A stretch of 64,000 bases of DNA from Thalassolituus sp006212115. GTDB taxonomy: Bacteria; Pseudomonadota; Gammaproteobacteria; Pseudomonadales; Oceanobacteraceae. Positions 25,997 to 34,288 of the stretch are shown piece after piece. Location of the stretch: NCBI RefSeq assembly GCF_040372045.1, contig NZ_BAABWH010000004.1; one strand, 5' to 3'. The position numbers and the translations under genes were made by a program. The notes under the pieces were generated by a model. It made no database searches, had not been told where the DNA came from, and worked only from the letters and a program-made list of their open reading frames with translations. Each line of letters begins with the position of its first letter. Within the stretch, counting starts at the first letter, position 1.

Positions 25997-26958
25997 TGAG
26001 TCTTGCAGAACAGCTTCAACATGGCGTAGCGGCACTTTCGCGCGGCGACCTACCCACTGCTGAGGAGCACTTCCGCAATGCAATTGAGTTAGATCCGGAT
26101 AATGCCAATGCTCACAACAATCTTGGCTTTACGCTTGCTCAGCAGCAACAATGGCAACCGGCCCTCATCCATCTGCGCTCTGCCCTGTCGTTAGACCCGG
26201 ATTCGTCCATGGCACACTGCAATATCGGTCAGGTATTGATTGCTACAGGTGAAACGAACGCGGGGATGACGCACATCGAAAGCGCAGTAGAAAAGAACCC
26301 TGAGAATGCCATCGCCTGGGACGCACTGGCTCGTTTTAGAGTCCTGACAGCTGATTTCACGACCGCCGAGTATGCTGCTCAGAGAGCAATTGGCATTGCG
26401 CCTGAAGAAAGTAGTTTTTACGTCCGTCTCGGCATCACTCAAGCGGCACAGAAGCGCTTTAAAGATGCGTTGTCTCAATATCAGAGAGCGCTTAACTTAA
26501 ACCCTACGAACTCTGAAGCCTGGGCTCAAGCTGGCATTACCAGCTTTATGATGAACAACGTAGGAGACGCAACGGAAGCGCTTCATCAAGCTCTGACCCT
26601 GAATCCCGCAGATACTAATGCCAGGCGGCATCTGGCACTAGCGTTACTCACCCAAGGCGACAAAGAAGCGGCTATTGGTCACTTCAGAGCTTTTCTCGAT
26701 CAGACTCCGGACGATCAGGGTGCCATCCTCGAGCTCGCGGTACTCTATATTTCAGAACACCTGAATATAGAAGCTCGTGAATTACTGAGCAGCCTATCGT
26801 CAACCGCACAGCAGAGCCCACGGTGTCGTTACTATCACGGCCTATTGCTACAACGAGAAGGTTTAGTTGATGAAGCGGAAGAGGTGTTAGATGCCTTATC
26901 TCAAGAAAATAATGATTACGCAGAGAAAGCATCCAAGCTGATCAGAACTGTGCACTAA
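25993..26958 (+). CDS. TPR-repeat protein coupled to the cargo gene
   Basis: This 321-aa protein is almost entirely tetratricopeptide repeats, about eight in a row (for example NANAHNNLGFTLAQQQQWQP, residues about 35-54, and NSEAWAQAGITSFMMNN). No signal peptide or membrane segment is present, so it is likely cytoplasmic. The start overlaps the stop of the DUF4157 gene (ATGATGA), suggesting translational coupling. A natural guess is a chaperone or loading factor for the cargo, or an antidote, but TPR domains only say protein-protein binding. It is the last gene of the injection-system operon. Confidence 0.82.
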   Translation: MMSLAEQLQHGVAALSRGDLPTAEEHFRNAIELDPDNANAHNNLGFTLAQQQQWQPALIHLRSALSLDPDSSMAHCNIGQVLIATGETNAGMTHIESAVEKNPENAIAWDALARFRVLTADFTTAEYAAQRAIGIAPEESSFYVRLGITQAAQKRFKDALSQYQRALNLNPTNSEAWAQAGITSFMMNNVGDATEALHQALTLNPADTNARRHLALALLTQGDKEAAIGHFRAFLDQTPDDQGAILELAVLYISEHLNIEARELLSSLSSTAQQSPRCRYYHGLLLQREGLVDEAEEVLDALSQENNDYAEKASKLIRTVH

Positions 26959-27064
26959 GTGCGCAGTTCAGCCGCGAAAAATCTCGAGCTACAGCTTCAC
27001 AGCAGTAAGCAACAGATAGGTAAGGTATTAATTGGGAGCTTGTTTCTCGGACGAGAAAGAAAGG

Positions 27065-27140
27065 TGGTGGGTCGTGCTGGATTCGAACCAGCGACCAATT
27101 GGTTAAAAGCCAACTGCTCTACCAACTGAGCTAACGACCC
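27065..27140 (-). tRNA. tRNA-Lys (anticodon UUU), copy 1
   Basis: Read on the - strand it starts GGGTCGTTAGCTCAGTTGGT, has the anticodon loop CTTTTAA (UUU), the T-arm GGTTCGAATCC and an encoded CCA end (27065-27067). The 7-bp acceptor stem GGGTCGT/ACGACCC is perfect. Length is 76 nt with CCA. It has its own promoter upstream (27154-27181). Confidence 0.97.
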
Positions 27141-27153
27141 CCAGTTGCTGTGC

Positions 27154-27181
27154 ATTCTATAGAATACTTTGAAAATGTCAA
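27154..27181 (-). promoter_or_regulatory. Sigma70 promoter for tRNA-Lys copy 1
   Basis: On the - strand a perfect -35 TTGACA (27176-27181) is followed after 16 bp by -10 TAGAAT (27154-27159, one mismatch from TATAAT). The expected transcription start is about 27147, seven bases before the tRNA 5' end at 27140. Confidence 0.75.
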
Positions 27182-27226
27182 CAATTTCAGCAACTTAACT
27201 CCTTCGAACCACCTAACGTGAGGAGG

Positions 27227-27302
27227 TGGTGGGTCGTGCTGGATTCGAACCAGCGACCAATTGGTTAAAAGCCAACTGCTCTACCAACTGAGCTAACGAC
27301 CC
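27227..27302 (-). tRNA. tRNA-Lys (anticodon UUU), copy 2
   Basis: This gene is identical over all 76 bases to the copy at 27065-27140, including anticodon UUU and the encoded CCA (27227-27229). It lies between cpoB and the first copy, with its own promoter-like sequence at 27316-27343. Confidence 0.97.
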
Positions 27303-27315
27303 GAAGGAGCCGCGT

Positions 27316-27343
27316 ATATTACTGATATTTTCGCGGGTGACAA
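27316..27343 (-). promoter_or_regulatory. Sigma70 promoter for tRNA-Lys copy 2
   Basis: On the - strand -35 TTGTCA (27338-27343) and -10 TAATAT (27316-27321) are separated by 16 bp. The predicted start is a few bases before the tRNA 5' end at 27302. Confidence 0.6.
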
Positions 27344-27397
27344 CCCTTTTTCTGAAAAAAGTTTCAGATTCAGTAACTTAGAATCGCGGCAACCGTG

Positions 27398-28183
27398 TTA
27401 CTGACCTGTCATTTTCTTCAGGTATGCCTGAGCCAGCGACACTGTGCTGTCTCTTTTTCCTGAATACTGACTGATCACTTCTTGCAACAACGCCTTACTT
27501 TCTGACTTCTTGCCCGATTTATCGAGAACGACAGCCAGCTTATACGACGCGTCCGCGGCTTTGGAATGATCGCTGTGATCGTCCCTAACCGTTCTGAAAC
27601 GTTGTTCTGCAACGTCCAGCTTGCCCTCTACCATGCTGACCTCACCAGCCCAGTAGATAGCATTCACCGCCAGAGCATCACCAGAGTAGTTCTCTGTGAA
27701 CTCATCAAACGCTACACGCGCTTCAGCAAACTTTTTATCCCGGACCAACTGCATAGCCGATTTGTAGGCTTCCGAGGCTGGAGGGAGCGCAGAATTGATA
27801 GACTCAACATCCGGAAATGCTTCAGAGGTCTCTGTCGCAACCGGAGTTGCTAGGGTCAATGCTGAAATCCGGCTATCGAGGTCAATGTAGCGATCCTGTT
27901 GGGACGCTTCCATTCGACGTACTTTTGCCTGCTGTTCTTCCAGCTGGCCTCGTAACGATGCGATTTCGGACTTCATTTGCTCGACCTGAAGAACCAGTTC
28001 CGTAAGCAGGTCACTGCTTGGGCTGGTATTCGGAGCAGAGTATGGAGCTTGTGAGGGAGTTACGACAGGGGTTGAACTAGCCGGGGCAACCACTTGGGTT
28101 GACCCGACCGATACCCAACCGTCGTTCGAAAGAACACTGGCAGAACAGGTTGCCAGTGCGAGAGCGACGATAAACCGTTTCAT
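27398..28183 (-). CDS. cpoB: Cell division coordinator CpoB (YbgF)
   Basis: This 261-aa periplasmic protein is the last of the tol-pal operon. It has a signal peptide (MKRFIVALALATCSASVLSN), a Pro/Ser-rich stretch, an N-terminal coiled coil (residues about 58-100, LVLQVEQMKSEIASLRGQLE) that drives trimerisation, and C-terminal TPR-type repeats (about 140-255, ending VSLAQAYLKKMTGQ). In E. coli CpoB links TolA and PBP1B activity during septation. The start overlaps the pal stop by 1 bp (TAATG). Confidence 0.92.
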   Translation of the reverse strand: MKRFIVALALATCSASVLSNDGWVSVGSTQVVAPASSTPVVTPSQAPYSAPNTSPSSDLLTELVLQVEQMKSEIASLRGQLEEQQAKVRRMEASQQDRYIDLDSRISALTLATPVATETSEAFPDVESINSALPPASEAYKSAMQLVRDKKFAEARVAFDEFTENYSGDALAVNAIYWAGEVSMVEGKLDVAEQRFRTVRDDHSDHSKAADASYKLAVVLDKSGKKSESKALLQEVISQYSGKRDSTVSLAQAYLKKMTGQ

Positions 28184-28746
28184 TAACGGCTCTGGTATTT
28201 AACTTCTACGCGACGGTTCTTAGCATAAGCAGAGCTTGAGCTACCAGTAACCGCTGGCTTCTCTTCACCGAAGCTTACAACTTTGATCTGGCTTGCAGAT
28301 GCACCTTTCGCCATCAGGAACTGACGAACTGCGATTGCACGACGTTCACCCAGAGCCAGGTTGTATTCTGGCGTACCGCGCTCATCAGCGTGGCCTTCCA
28401 GTACGATACGAGCACCAGAGTTAGACGCCAGGTAAGCAGCGTGTGCACTCAGAGCGGCTTTGCCAGACTCTTTGATGCTTGACTGGTCGAAGTCGAAGTA
28501 GAAAACAGTTACGTCAAGCAGAGCTTGCTGTGCCGCTTTCTCAGCGTCTGAAACCAGAGACTGACCTTGCAATGAAGCTGAATCAACCGCAGTGGTTGCA
28601 TTGTTTGCTGCTTCGTTTGCCTGCTGTTCGGTAGCAGTCGTTGCAGCGCCTGCACCCTCTTCCAGGTCACCATTGTTGGCACATGCAGTTACCAGTAGTG
28701 CGCCGAAGGCGATACCCAGTGCTTTGTACAGTGCTGTTTTTTGCAT
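28183..28746 (-). CDS. pal: Peptidoglycan-associated lipoprotein Pal
   Basis: This 187-aa outer-membrane lipoprotein has a signal peptide with lipobox LVTAC (residues about 18-22). Its C-terminal OmpA-like domain (about 75-187) shows FYFDFDQSSIKESG, LEGHADERGTPEYNLALGER and VEVKYQSR, which bind the meso-diaminopimelate of peptidoglycan. Pal is the outer end of the Tol-Pal trans-envelope complex. It is in operon order tolB-pal-cpoB. Confidence 0.96.
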   Translation of the reverse strand: MQKTALYKALGIAFGALLVTACANNGDLEEGAGAATTATEQQANEAANNATTAVDSASLQGQSLVSDAEKAAQQALLDVTVFYFDFDQSSIKESGKAALSAHAAYLASNSGARIVLEGHADERGTPEYNLALGERRAIAVRQFLMAKGASASQIKVVSFGEEKPAVTGSSSSAYAKNRRVEVKYQSR

Positions 28747-28780
28747 AGTTGCTTCTTCCCAATTGTGGTTAGTAGTTCGA

Positions 28781-30061
28781 TTAATTCAGTATTGGAGACC
28801 AAGCTGGCTCGCGAACATCTCCGAATCTGGATGGCAGTCGGAATTTCACTTCCCCATCTACCGACACTGCGGCCAGAATGCTTCTGTCTTTTTCAGTTGC
28901 TGCGTAAATTACCATACTTCCGTTGGGCGCAACACTAGGCGATTCGTCCAAATTCGTGTCTCGGGTCAGTATTCTTACCCGGCCACTTTCCATATCCTGC
29001 GAGGCAATATGAAATTGATCTCCATTGCCATGCACATAGACCATTTTTCGGCCATCCGCCGTCATTCTCGCTCTCGCATTGTACCGGCCTTCAAAGGTGA
29101 CCCGCTCAACCGAGCTATCGACAGTGTCCAGTTTGTAAATCTGCGGTCCGCCAGCGCGACTGGAAGTGAACAAAATGTGGCGTCCGTCCACCATCCATTG
29201 AGGCTCGGTATCGATACCGTAATGACTGGTCAATCGTTCTGCCTTACGCGTGTTCAGATCCATCACGTAAATATCTGGGTTACCCAATCTTGAGTGCACA
29301 AACGCCAGTTTGGTTCCATCGGGAGAAAAAGATGGGCCGCTGTTTGATCCATCCCAGGCAACAACCTTCTCGCGTTGCCCGGTCGCTAACTCCTGGAAAT
29401 AAATTTCGCTCTGGCCGTTTTCAAACGACACATAGGCCACCTTCTTGCCATCCGGCGACCAGGCAGGCGACAGAATCGGCTGATCCGAACGGAATATCAA
29501 TTGTTCGCGCGCGCCGTCAGCGTCGGCGAAATTAAGATTAAATCGGGAACGTTCGCGATTGGTCGTGACGTAAACCATTTTGGTGGAAAATACGCCGGGA
29601 ATACCGGTCAGCTGACCAAATATGTGATCGCTAATGTAGTGCGCGAGATCACGCAGCTGCGTCGCGGCCCCTTTCACCCGGTGGTGAATCAGAGTACGTT
29701 GCTGATGAACGTCGAGGACCTGAAATTCAACTGCGTAACCTCCTTCATCAGAGGTGATCTGTCCAACGACCAGATAGTCTTGCTTCAATCGCTGCCAGTC
29801 GACGTACTTTACCTCTGCAGGCGTATGGGGCGTCGCCAGCATCAACGAACGGTCTAACGTGCGGAAATAGCCTGAACTGCCCAGATCATTATTTACAATA
29901 CTGCTGATATCTTCTGGTAAGCCTAGAGCACCATTCCATTCGAAAGGAACCACTGCAATTGGCAAGGCACTTTGTCTGCCTTGAGTGACTTCAATTACTA
30001 ACTCAGCATGAGCGGCCTGGCCAAACAAAATAGCCAGCACTAATAATACGCGTGTTACCAA
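28781..30061 (-). CDS. tolB: Tol-Pal translocation protein TolB
   Basis: This 426-aa periplasmic protein has a signal peptide ending QAAHA, an N-terminal TolB domain (TQGRQSALPIAVVPFEWNG) and a six-bladed beta-propeller (residues about 190-420) with repeated PAWSPDGKKVAYVS and SFSPDGTKLAFVHS units. TolB shuttles between Pal and TolA. The start appears to be TTG at 30059-30061, overlapping the tolA stop; no ATG gives a signal peptide. Confidence 0.95.
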   Translation of the reverse strand: MVTRVLLVLAILFGQAAHAELVIEVTQGRQSALPIAVVPFEWNGALGLPEDISSIVNNDLGSSGYFRTLDRSLMLATPHTPAEVKYVDWQRLKQDYLVVGQITSDEGGYAVEFQVLDVHQQRTLIHHRVKGAATQLRDLAHYISDHIFGQLTGIPGVFSTKMVYVTTNRERSRFNLNFADADGAREQLIFRSDQPILSPAWSPDGKKVAYVSFENGQSEIYFQELATGQREKVVAWDGSNSGPSFSPDGTKLAFVHSRLGNPDIYVMDLNTRKAERLTSHYGIDTEPQWMVDGRHILFTSSRAGGPQIYKLDTVDSSVERVTFEGRYNARARMTADGRKMVYVHGNGDQFHIASQDMESGRVRILTRDTNLDESPSVAPNGSMVIYAATEKDRSILAAVSVDGEVKFRLPSRFGDVREPAWSPILN

Positions 30062-30990
30062 GAGGCGTTCTCCGGTCTGAATTTCATTGTTAAACGTCGG
30101 AAGTTTTGTTCAAACACCCGAATGTCGTCTGGCACCGGCAAAGGCGACGCCTTCATAATGGCCTGCTCGACCGACCGATCCAGAGCGTCGTTCCCACTGC
30201 TACGCGTGACGTTCGCAGAGATGACTTCTCCCGTTGGCACCATAACCAACCGGACCTCGACCTCGAGTTCGGCACTGACATTGGGTGGATAGTTCCATAC
30301 AGAGGCAACCTGCGCACGAATAAGATCCTGATATTCAGCCCGCATCTGAGCGGCCTTCTCTGCTTGCTCTGCCGCACGAGCCGCCTCTTCCTGACGACGA
30401 ATCTCTGCCTCGGCTTGCTCCAATGCTAACTGTTCCATCAGGGCTTGTTCCGCTGCAGCCTGCTCTCGTGCCGCTTTTTCTGCTGCCGCTTTCTCACGTG
30501 CAGCCTTTTCTTTGGCCGCCTGCTCTTTGGCTGCTTTTTCTTTCGCTAGTTTTTCCGCAGCTGCCTTTTCTTTAGCCGCTTGCTGACGTGCTCGTTCTTC
30601 TGCTTCGGCTTTTTCTTTGGCCGCTTTTTTCGCAGCGGCAGCCTTCTCTTTTGCAGCCTTCTCTTTTGCAGCCTTCTCTTTTGCAGCCTTGTCCTTGGCG
30701 GCTTTTTCACGGGCAGCCTTTTCTCTGGCCGCTTTTTCTCTAGCAGCTTTTTCGCGCGCGAGTTTCTGCTGTCGCAGACGCTCAGCCTCACGCTGACGCT
30801 GCAGATCACGCTCTTTTGCCGCTTTATTTTCTTCCTGAACGACTTTCGCAATCATGTGCGGCGGAACAGGCTCAGACATAACCGGCTTATCACGCTGCCA
30901 CTCGGTCACCAGCAGGATAATAGCGATCAGGTGAATAACCACGGCACCTACAATTGGCAGCGTATAACTGCCGGGCTCGCGCCAACTCAT
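30055..30990 (-). CDS. tolA: Tol-Pal protein TolA
   Basis: This 311-aa inner-membrane protein has one N-terminal transmembrane helix (residues about 11-30, TLPIVGAVVIHLIAIILLV). A long Ala/Lys/Glu helix (about 48-215) is built of AKEKA/AREKA repeats. The C-terminal TolA domain (about 218-311) has VASVWNYPPNVSAELEVEVR. The helix spans the periplasm so that the C-terminus can contact TolB/Pal. The 3' end overlaps the tolB start. Confidence 0.94.
   Translation of the reverse strand: MSWREPGSYTLPIVGAVVIHLIAIILLVTEWQRDKPVMSEPVPPHMIAKVVQEENKAAKERDLQRQREAERLRQQKLAREKAAREKAAREKAAREKAAKDKAAKEKAAKEKAAKEKAAAAKKAAKEKAEAEERARQQAAKEKAAAEKLAKEKAAKEQAAKEKAAREKAAAEKAAREQAAAEQALMEQLALEQAEAEIRRQEEAARAAEQAEKAAQMRAEYQDLIRAQVASVWNYPPNVSAELEVEVRLVMVPTGEVISANVTRSSGNDALDRSVEQAIMKASPLPVPDDIRVFEQNFRRLTMKFRPENASW
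30644..30688 (-). repeat. 15-bp tandem repeat in tolA
   Basis: Three perfect copies of TTCTCTTTTGCAGCC (as read on the + strand) lie in the helix-coding part of tolA and encode EKAAK-type units. Copy-number change would alter the helix length in steps of five residues without a frameshift. Less perfect copies flank it. Confidence 0.85.
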
Positions 30991-30991
30991 A

Positions 30992-31441
30992 TCAGGGGCG
31001 AGCCTCCGGGTCCGGCGCTTCGGTCACAAGGCCCACATTATTGATGCCCGCTCCCTGTAGATTTCCCATAAGCAAGACGACTTTGCCATAGGGCACTGAC
31101 TCATCACCACGAATCATATAACGGGTGTCAGGTTGGGCTTTCAGTAATTTGCCCGCGTAATCTGTCACGGCTGAGAGAGACATAGGCTCAGGGTCTTCGT
31201 CCCCACGCTCGACGTAGTAGAGCCCGTCGGAGCTGACAGAGATCATCAGAGTCGTATCATCCGGGTCAATCTCTGTCGGCGTAGAATCAACGTCCGGCAA
31301 ATTGACGGGCACGGACTGAACCAGCATCGGGGCCGTCACCATGAAGATAATCAGAAGCACCAACATCACATCAATGTACGGGACAACGTTGATCTCGGCC
31401 ATCGGGCGCCGCTTGGTCATCTGTTGCTGAAGGGGTTCCAT
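30992..31441 (-). CDS. tolR: Tol-Pal protein TolR
   Basis: This 149-aa protein is of the ExbD/TolR family, with one transmembrane helix (residues about 20-45, VVPYIDVMLVLLIIFMVTAP). The Asp in YIDVMLVLL is the conserved proton-path residue. A periplasmic domain follows. With TolQ it forms the proton-driven motor that energises TolA. The ATG overlaps the tolQ stop by 1 bp. Confidence 0.95.
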   Translation of the reverse strand: MEPLQQQMTKRRPMAEINVVPYIDVMLVLLIIFMVTAPMLVQSVPVNLPDVDSTPTEIDPDDTTLMISVSSDGLYYVERGDEDPEPMSLSAVTDYAGKLLKAQPDTRYMIRGDESVPYGKVVLLMGNLQGAGINNVGLVTEAPDPEARP

Positions 31442-32148
31442 CAGATGGCCTCCGCCCCGGCGCGCTGACTCTGGCTGATCTTGTGAGCTTGTCGGTAAAG
31501 CAGTGCACTGAATTCATCAGCGAACGTGACCAACGAGGTCTGAAATTTTTCTGTTTTAACTACATAACGGTTATAGAAAATAACCGCTGGGATCGCAGCT
31601 AACAGGCCCATGGCGGTAGCGACCAATGCCTCGGAAATACCAGGCGCAACTGTAGCGATTGTGGCCTGCTTAACGCTCGCCAGCCCCTGGAAGGAGTGCA
31701 TAATCCCCCAAACAGTACCGAACAATCCGATGTACGGGCTGGTCGAACCAATGGTCGCCAACATAGGCAGGTGGTTCTCAAGGTCTTCGGTCTCGCGGGT
31801 AATCGCAATGCGCATTGCTCGCTGTACGCCAGCCATCATGGCCTCCGGGTCACCGGGGCTTTGCTGACGCATTTTTCCGAATTCTTTCAGACCCGCCATG
31901 AAGACTTTCTCTGCCGATGAATTTTCGGCCTGTTGCTGGCATTCACGGTACAAATCGTTGAGATCAATACCCGACCAGAATCGTTCTTCAAACTGTCTCA
32001 TGGACTGCTCGGTTGCCGCGATCAGTCGACCACGTTGGATAATAATCACCCAGCTGATGACGGATGCTGCGACCAGAGTCAGCATCACAAGTTGAACAAC
32101 AAAACTGGCGTTTAAGATAAGGTGAGTTATTGAAACCGACTCGTTCAC
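31441..32148 (-). CDS. tolQ: Tol-Pal motor protein TolQ
   Basis: This 235-aa inner-membrane protein is of the MotA/TolQ/ExbB family and has three membrane segments: residues about 15-37 (FVVQLVMLTLVAASVISWVI), about 130-160 (ATIGSTSPYIGLFGTVWGIM) and about 170-195 (ISEALVATAMGLLAAIPAVI). It forms the stator-like pentamer with TolR. The gene follows ybgC by 20 bp in the ruv-tol operon. Confidence 0.96.
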   Translation of the reverse strand: MNESVSITHLILNASFVVQLVMLTLVAASVISWVIIIQRGRLIAATEQSMRQFEERFWSGIDLNDLYRECQQQAENSSAEKVFMAGLKEFGKMRQQSPGDPEAMMAGVQRAMRIAITRETEDLENHLPMLATIGSTSPYIGLFGTVWGIMHSFQGLASVKQATIATVAPGISEALVATAMGLLAAIPAVIFYNRYVVKTEKFQTSLVTFADEFSALLYRQAHKISQSQRAGAEAI

Positions 32149-32168
32149 TTTGGCTCCGTACGTGTCTG

Positions 32169-32582
32169 TTAAGACTTAGTCATTAGGGTGGCGACGTCTG
32201 CGGGAATTGCAGTGGGTCGTCCCTCGTTATTGATACAGGCAATGCGAATTTGCGCATCAACCAGAATTTCTTGTTTATCTTTCTGCGAATCAGACCGTTT
32301 TATTACGGTCTGGTTCAACGTTAAACCTGCTTTGGTCGCGTCGATCAGATCCACGGTCGCAATAACCTCGTCATCCAGTACGGCTGGCTTTCGGTATTGG
32401 ATGCTGACATCCCGCACAACAAAACGCACTCCGTTCTCCATCAGGCTCTGTTGCTCAAAGCCAAGATGTCTCAGCCATTCACTGCGAGCACGCTCGAGAT
32501 AACGCAGGTAATTGGCGTAATAGACGATGCCACCCGCGTCCGTATCTTCAACATACACACGGATGGGCCATTCAAACGCCAT
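32169..32582 (-). CDS. ybgC: Acyl-CoA thioesterase YbgC, Tol-Pal associated
   Basis: The ATG at 32582 gives a 137-aa protein beginning MAFEWPIRVYVEDTDAGGIV. I prefer it to an upstream in-frame ATG because homologues start here; it overlaps the ruvB end by 11 bp. The hot-dog fold signature DTDAGGIVYYANYLRYLERA (residues about 13-32) includes the catalytic Asp of the 4HBT family. YbgC acts on short acyl-CoA or acyl-ACP and is conserved ahead of tolQ. Confidence 0.93.
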   Translation of the reverse strand: MAFEWPIRVYVEDTDAGGIVYYANYLRYLERARSEWLRHLGFEQQSLMENGVRFVVRDVSIQYRKPAVLDDEVIATVDLIDATKAGLTLNQTVIKRSDSQKDKQEILVDAQIRIACINNEGRPTAIPADVATLMTKS

Positions 32583-33603
32583 CGCTGTCCGTTCCAAACC
32601 GGGCTGGCAGGTCAATGCCGAAGTGCAAGTAGGCAAGTTTCGTCGCCGTGCGCCCACGCGGCGTTCGGGTGATGTACCCCTGTTGCATCAGATACGGCTC
32701 AAGAACATCTTCGATTGTGTCACGCTCTTCGCCGATCGACGCAGCCAGACTTTCTACACCCGCCGGGCCACCATCGTACTTTTCCATTAGTGTCAGCAGT
32801 AAACGACGGTCCATATGATCGAATCCCTGGGCATCGACGTTCAGCATGTTAAGTGCCAGATCCGCTACCTCTTTGGTAACGCGCCCATCCGCTTTTACCT
32901 GTGCGTAATCACGAACACGGCGCAACAAACGGTTGGCAATACGCGGCGTGCCTCTGGCGCGGCGAGCAACCTCTTGTGCGCCCTCTTCTTCGACTTCAAG
33001 CTCCATCAGCCGACCTGAGCGACTGACGATGCTCGACAGGTCTTGAATGTTGTAGAACTCGAGGCGCTGCACAATGCCGAAGCGATCCCGTAACGGCGAA
33101 GTCAGTAGGCCCGCTCTGGTGGTTGCCCCCACCAGTGTGAATGGCGGCAGTTCTATCTTCATTGAGCGCGCTGCCGGGCCCTCTCCGACCATGATATCCA
33201 GCTGGTAATCTTCCATTGCCGGATACAGGACTTCCTCAACGGCGGGACTCATCCGATGAATCTCATCAATGAACAGCACATCACCTTCCTCTAAGCTGGT
33301 GAGAATAGCGGCCAGGTCTCCCGCTCTCTCCAACACCGGACCGGAGGTCGACTTAATCTGCACACCCATTTCTTCAGCAATGATATTTGCAAGGGTGGTC
33401 TTACCCAGTCCGGGCGGTCCGAATACGAGTGTGTGATCCAGTGCTTCAGCGCGGGCTTTCGCCGCGCCGATAAAGATCTCCATTTGCTCACGCACATGTG
33501 GTTGACCGATATAGTCATCAAGCATGCGTGGTCGGATGGCGCGATCCTGCTTCTCTTCACCCAGCTGAGGGGTGGGCGCAATAAAGCGATCGGTTTCTAT
33601 CAT
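32572..33603 (-). CDS. ruvB: Holliday junction DNA helicase RuvB
   Basis: This 343-aa AAA+ motor drives branch migration of Holliday junctions together with RuvA. Walker A GPPGLGKTTLA (residues about 63-73), Walker B VLFIDEIHRM (about 109-118) and the C-terminal winged-helix part with TPRGRTATKLAYLHFG are visible. The length is usual. The gene overlaps the end of ruvA by 4 bp (ATGA). Confidence 0.98.
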   Translation of the reverse strand: MIETDRFIAPTPQLGEEKQDRAIRPRMLDDYIGQPHVREQMEIFIGAAKARAEALDHTLVFGPPGLGKTTLANIIAEEMGVQIKSTSGPVLERAGDLAAILTSLEEGDVLFIDEIHRMSPAVEEVLYPAMEDYQLDIMVGEGPAARSMKIELPPFTLVGATTRAGLLTSPLRDRFGIVQRLEFYNIQDLSSIVSRSGRLMELEVEEEGAQEVARRARGTPRIANRLLRRVRDYAQVKADGRVTKEVADLALNMLNVDAQGFDHMDRRLLLTLMEKYDGGPAGVESLAASIGEERDTIEDVLEPYLMQQGYITRTPRGRTATKLAYLHFGIDLPARFGTDSDGV

Positions 33604-34211
33604 TTGCCACCCATGGTGTTACGCAATGCGACACGGATCATCTCTTCCGGTGTATTGCACTGGTCCACAACCTTCATCAGCATCTTGGAGGCTTCCTGCG
33701 GCTTATAGCCGAGAGCAACCAATGCACCCTCCGCTTCTGCCAGAGCTTGCCCCTGAACGTCTTTTTCAGCTTGATCTGCGGCTGCCCACAATGGCGCAGG
33801 AGCCTGCCATTCTTTGAGTCGGTCGCGCATTTCGACGATCAGGCGCTCGGCCGTTTTCTTACCGACGCCCGGAAGGCGAGTAAGTGATTTTACATCTTCG
33901 TTATGCACGCAGTTCGCAAACGCATTGACGTCCATTCCTGACAGGATAGCCAGCGCGAGCTTTGGGCCAACGCCACTGACTTTGATCAGAGTACGGAACA
34001 GTGTGCGCTGCGATTTATCGCTGAAGCCATAAAGCTGATGGGCATCTTCACGGATGGCGAGGTGGGTATAGAGGGTAACGGGTTCTCCGATAGAACCAAG
34101 AACAGCAAACGTGGACAGAGGTGCCTGCACCTCGTAGCCAACGCCCTGAACATCTATCAGTAATTCCGGAGCCTGCTTTTCGAGGATAAAGCCTTGCAGT
34201 CGACCAATCAT
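33600..34211 (-). CDS. ruvA: Holliday junction DNA helicase subunit RuvA
   Basis: This 203-aa protein binds the four-way junction as a tetramer. Visible are the N-terminal OB domain (MIGRLQGFILEKQAPELLID), the HhH motifs (LIKVSGVGPKLALAIL and LTRLPGVGKKTAERLIVEM) and the C-terminal domain that contacts RuvB (GALVALGYKPQEASKMLMKV). It is the middle gene of ruvC-ruvA-ruvB. Confidence 0.98.
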   Translation of the reverse strand: MIGRLQGFILEKQAPELLIDVQGVGYEVQAPLSTFAVLGSIGEPVTLYTHLAIREDAHQLYGFSDKSQRTLFRTLIKVSGVGPKLALAILSGMDVNAFANCVHNEDVKSLTRLPGVGKKTAERLIVEMRDRLKEWQAPAPLWAAADQAEKDVQGQALAEAEGALVALGYKPQEASKMLMKVVDQCNTPEEMIRVALRNTMGGK

Positions 34212-34288
34212 GTAGGAGTTTCGCTTGTTTCGCCGGGGCTGGTTAAATTAACAGGCATAGACTACCAGCAAAGGACTCCCCGGCTCAA

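Larger units (their letters stand above)
27062..27302 (-). repeat. Direct repeat of two identical tRNA-Lys units
   Basis: A 79-bp sequence at 27062-27140 is repeated exactly at 27224-27302. It comprises the whole tRNA-Lys gene with CCA plus three downstream bases. Upstream flanks differ. This is a recent duplication or is kept identical by gene conversion. Confidence 0.9.

Noticed and set aside
1..26958. Prophage
   Set aside because: No capsid, terminase, portal, integrase, lysis or replication genes are present. The ATPase and DUF4157 genes identify an eCIS instead of a phage.
27043..27058. Inverted repeat TTTCTC...GAGAAA after tRNA-Lys
   Set aside because: It lies 6 bp past the tRNA 3' end, but no U-tract follows in the direction of transcription, and the stem is short and AT-rich.
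30580..31044. Long + strand frame opposite tolA
   Set aside because: Its Phe/Leu/Ser-rich translation is the antisense of Ala/Lys/Glu repeats. tolA is certain.
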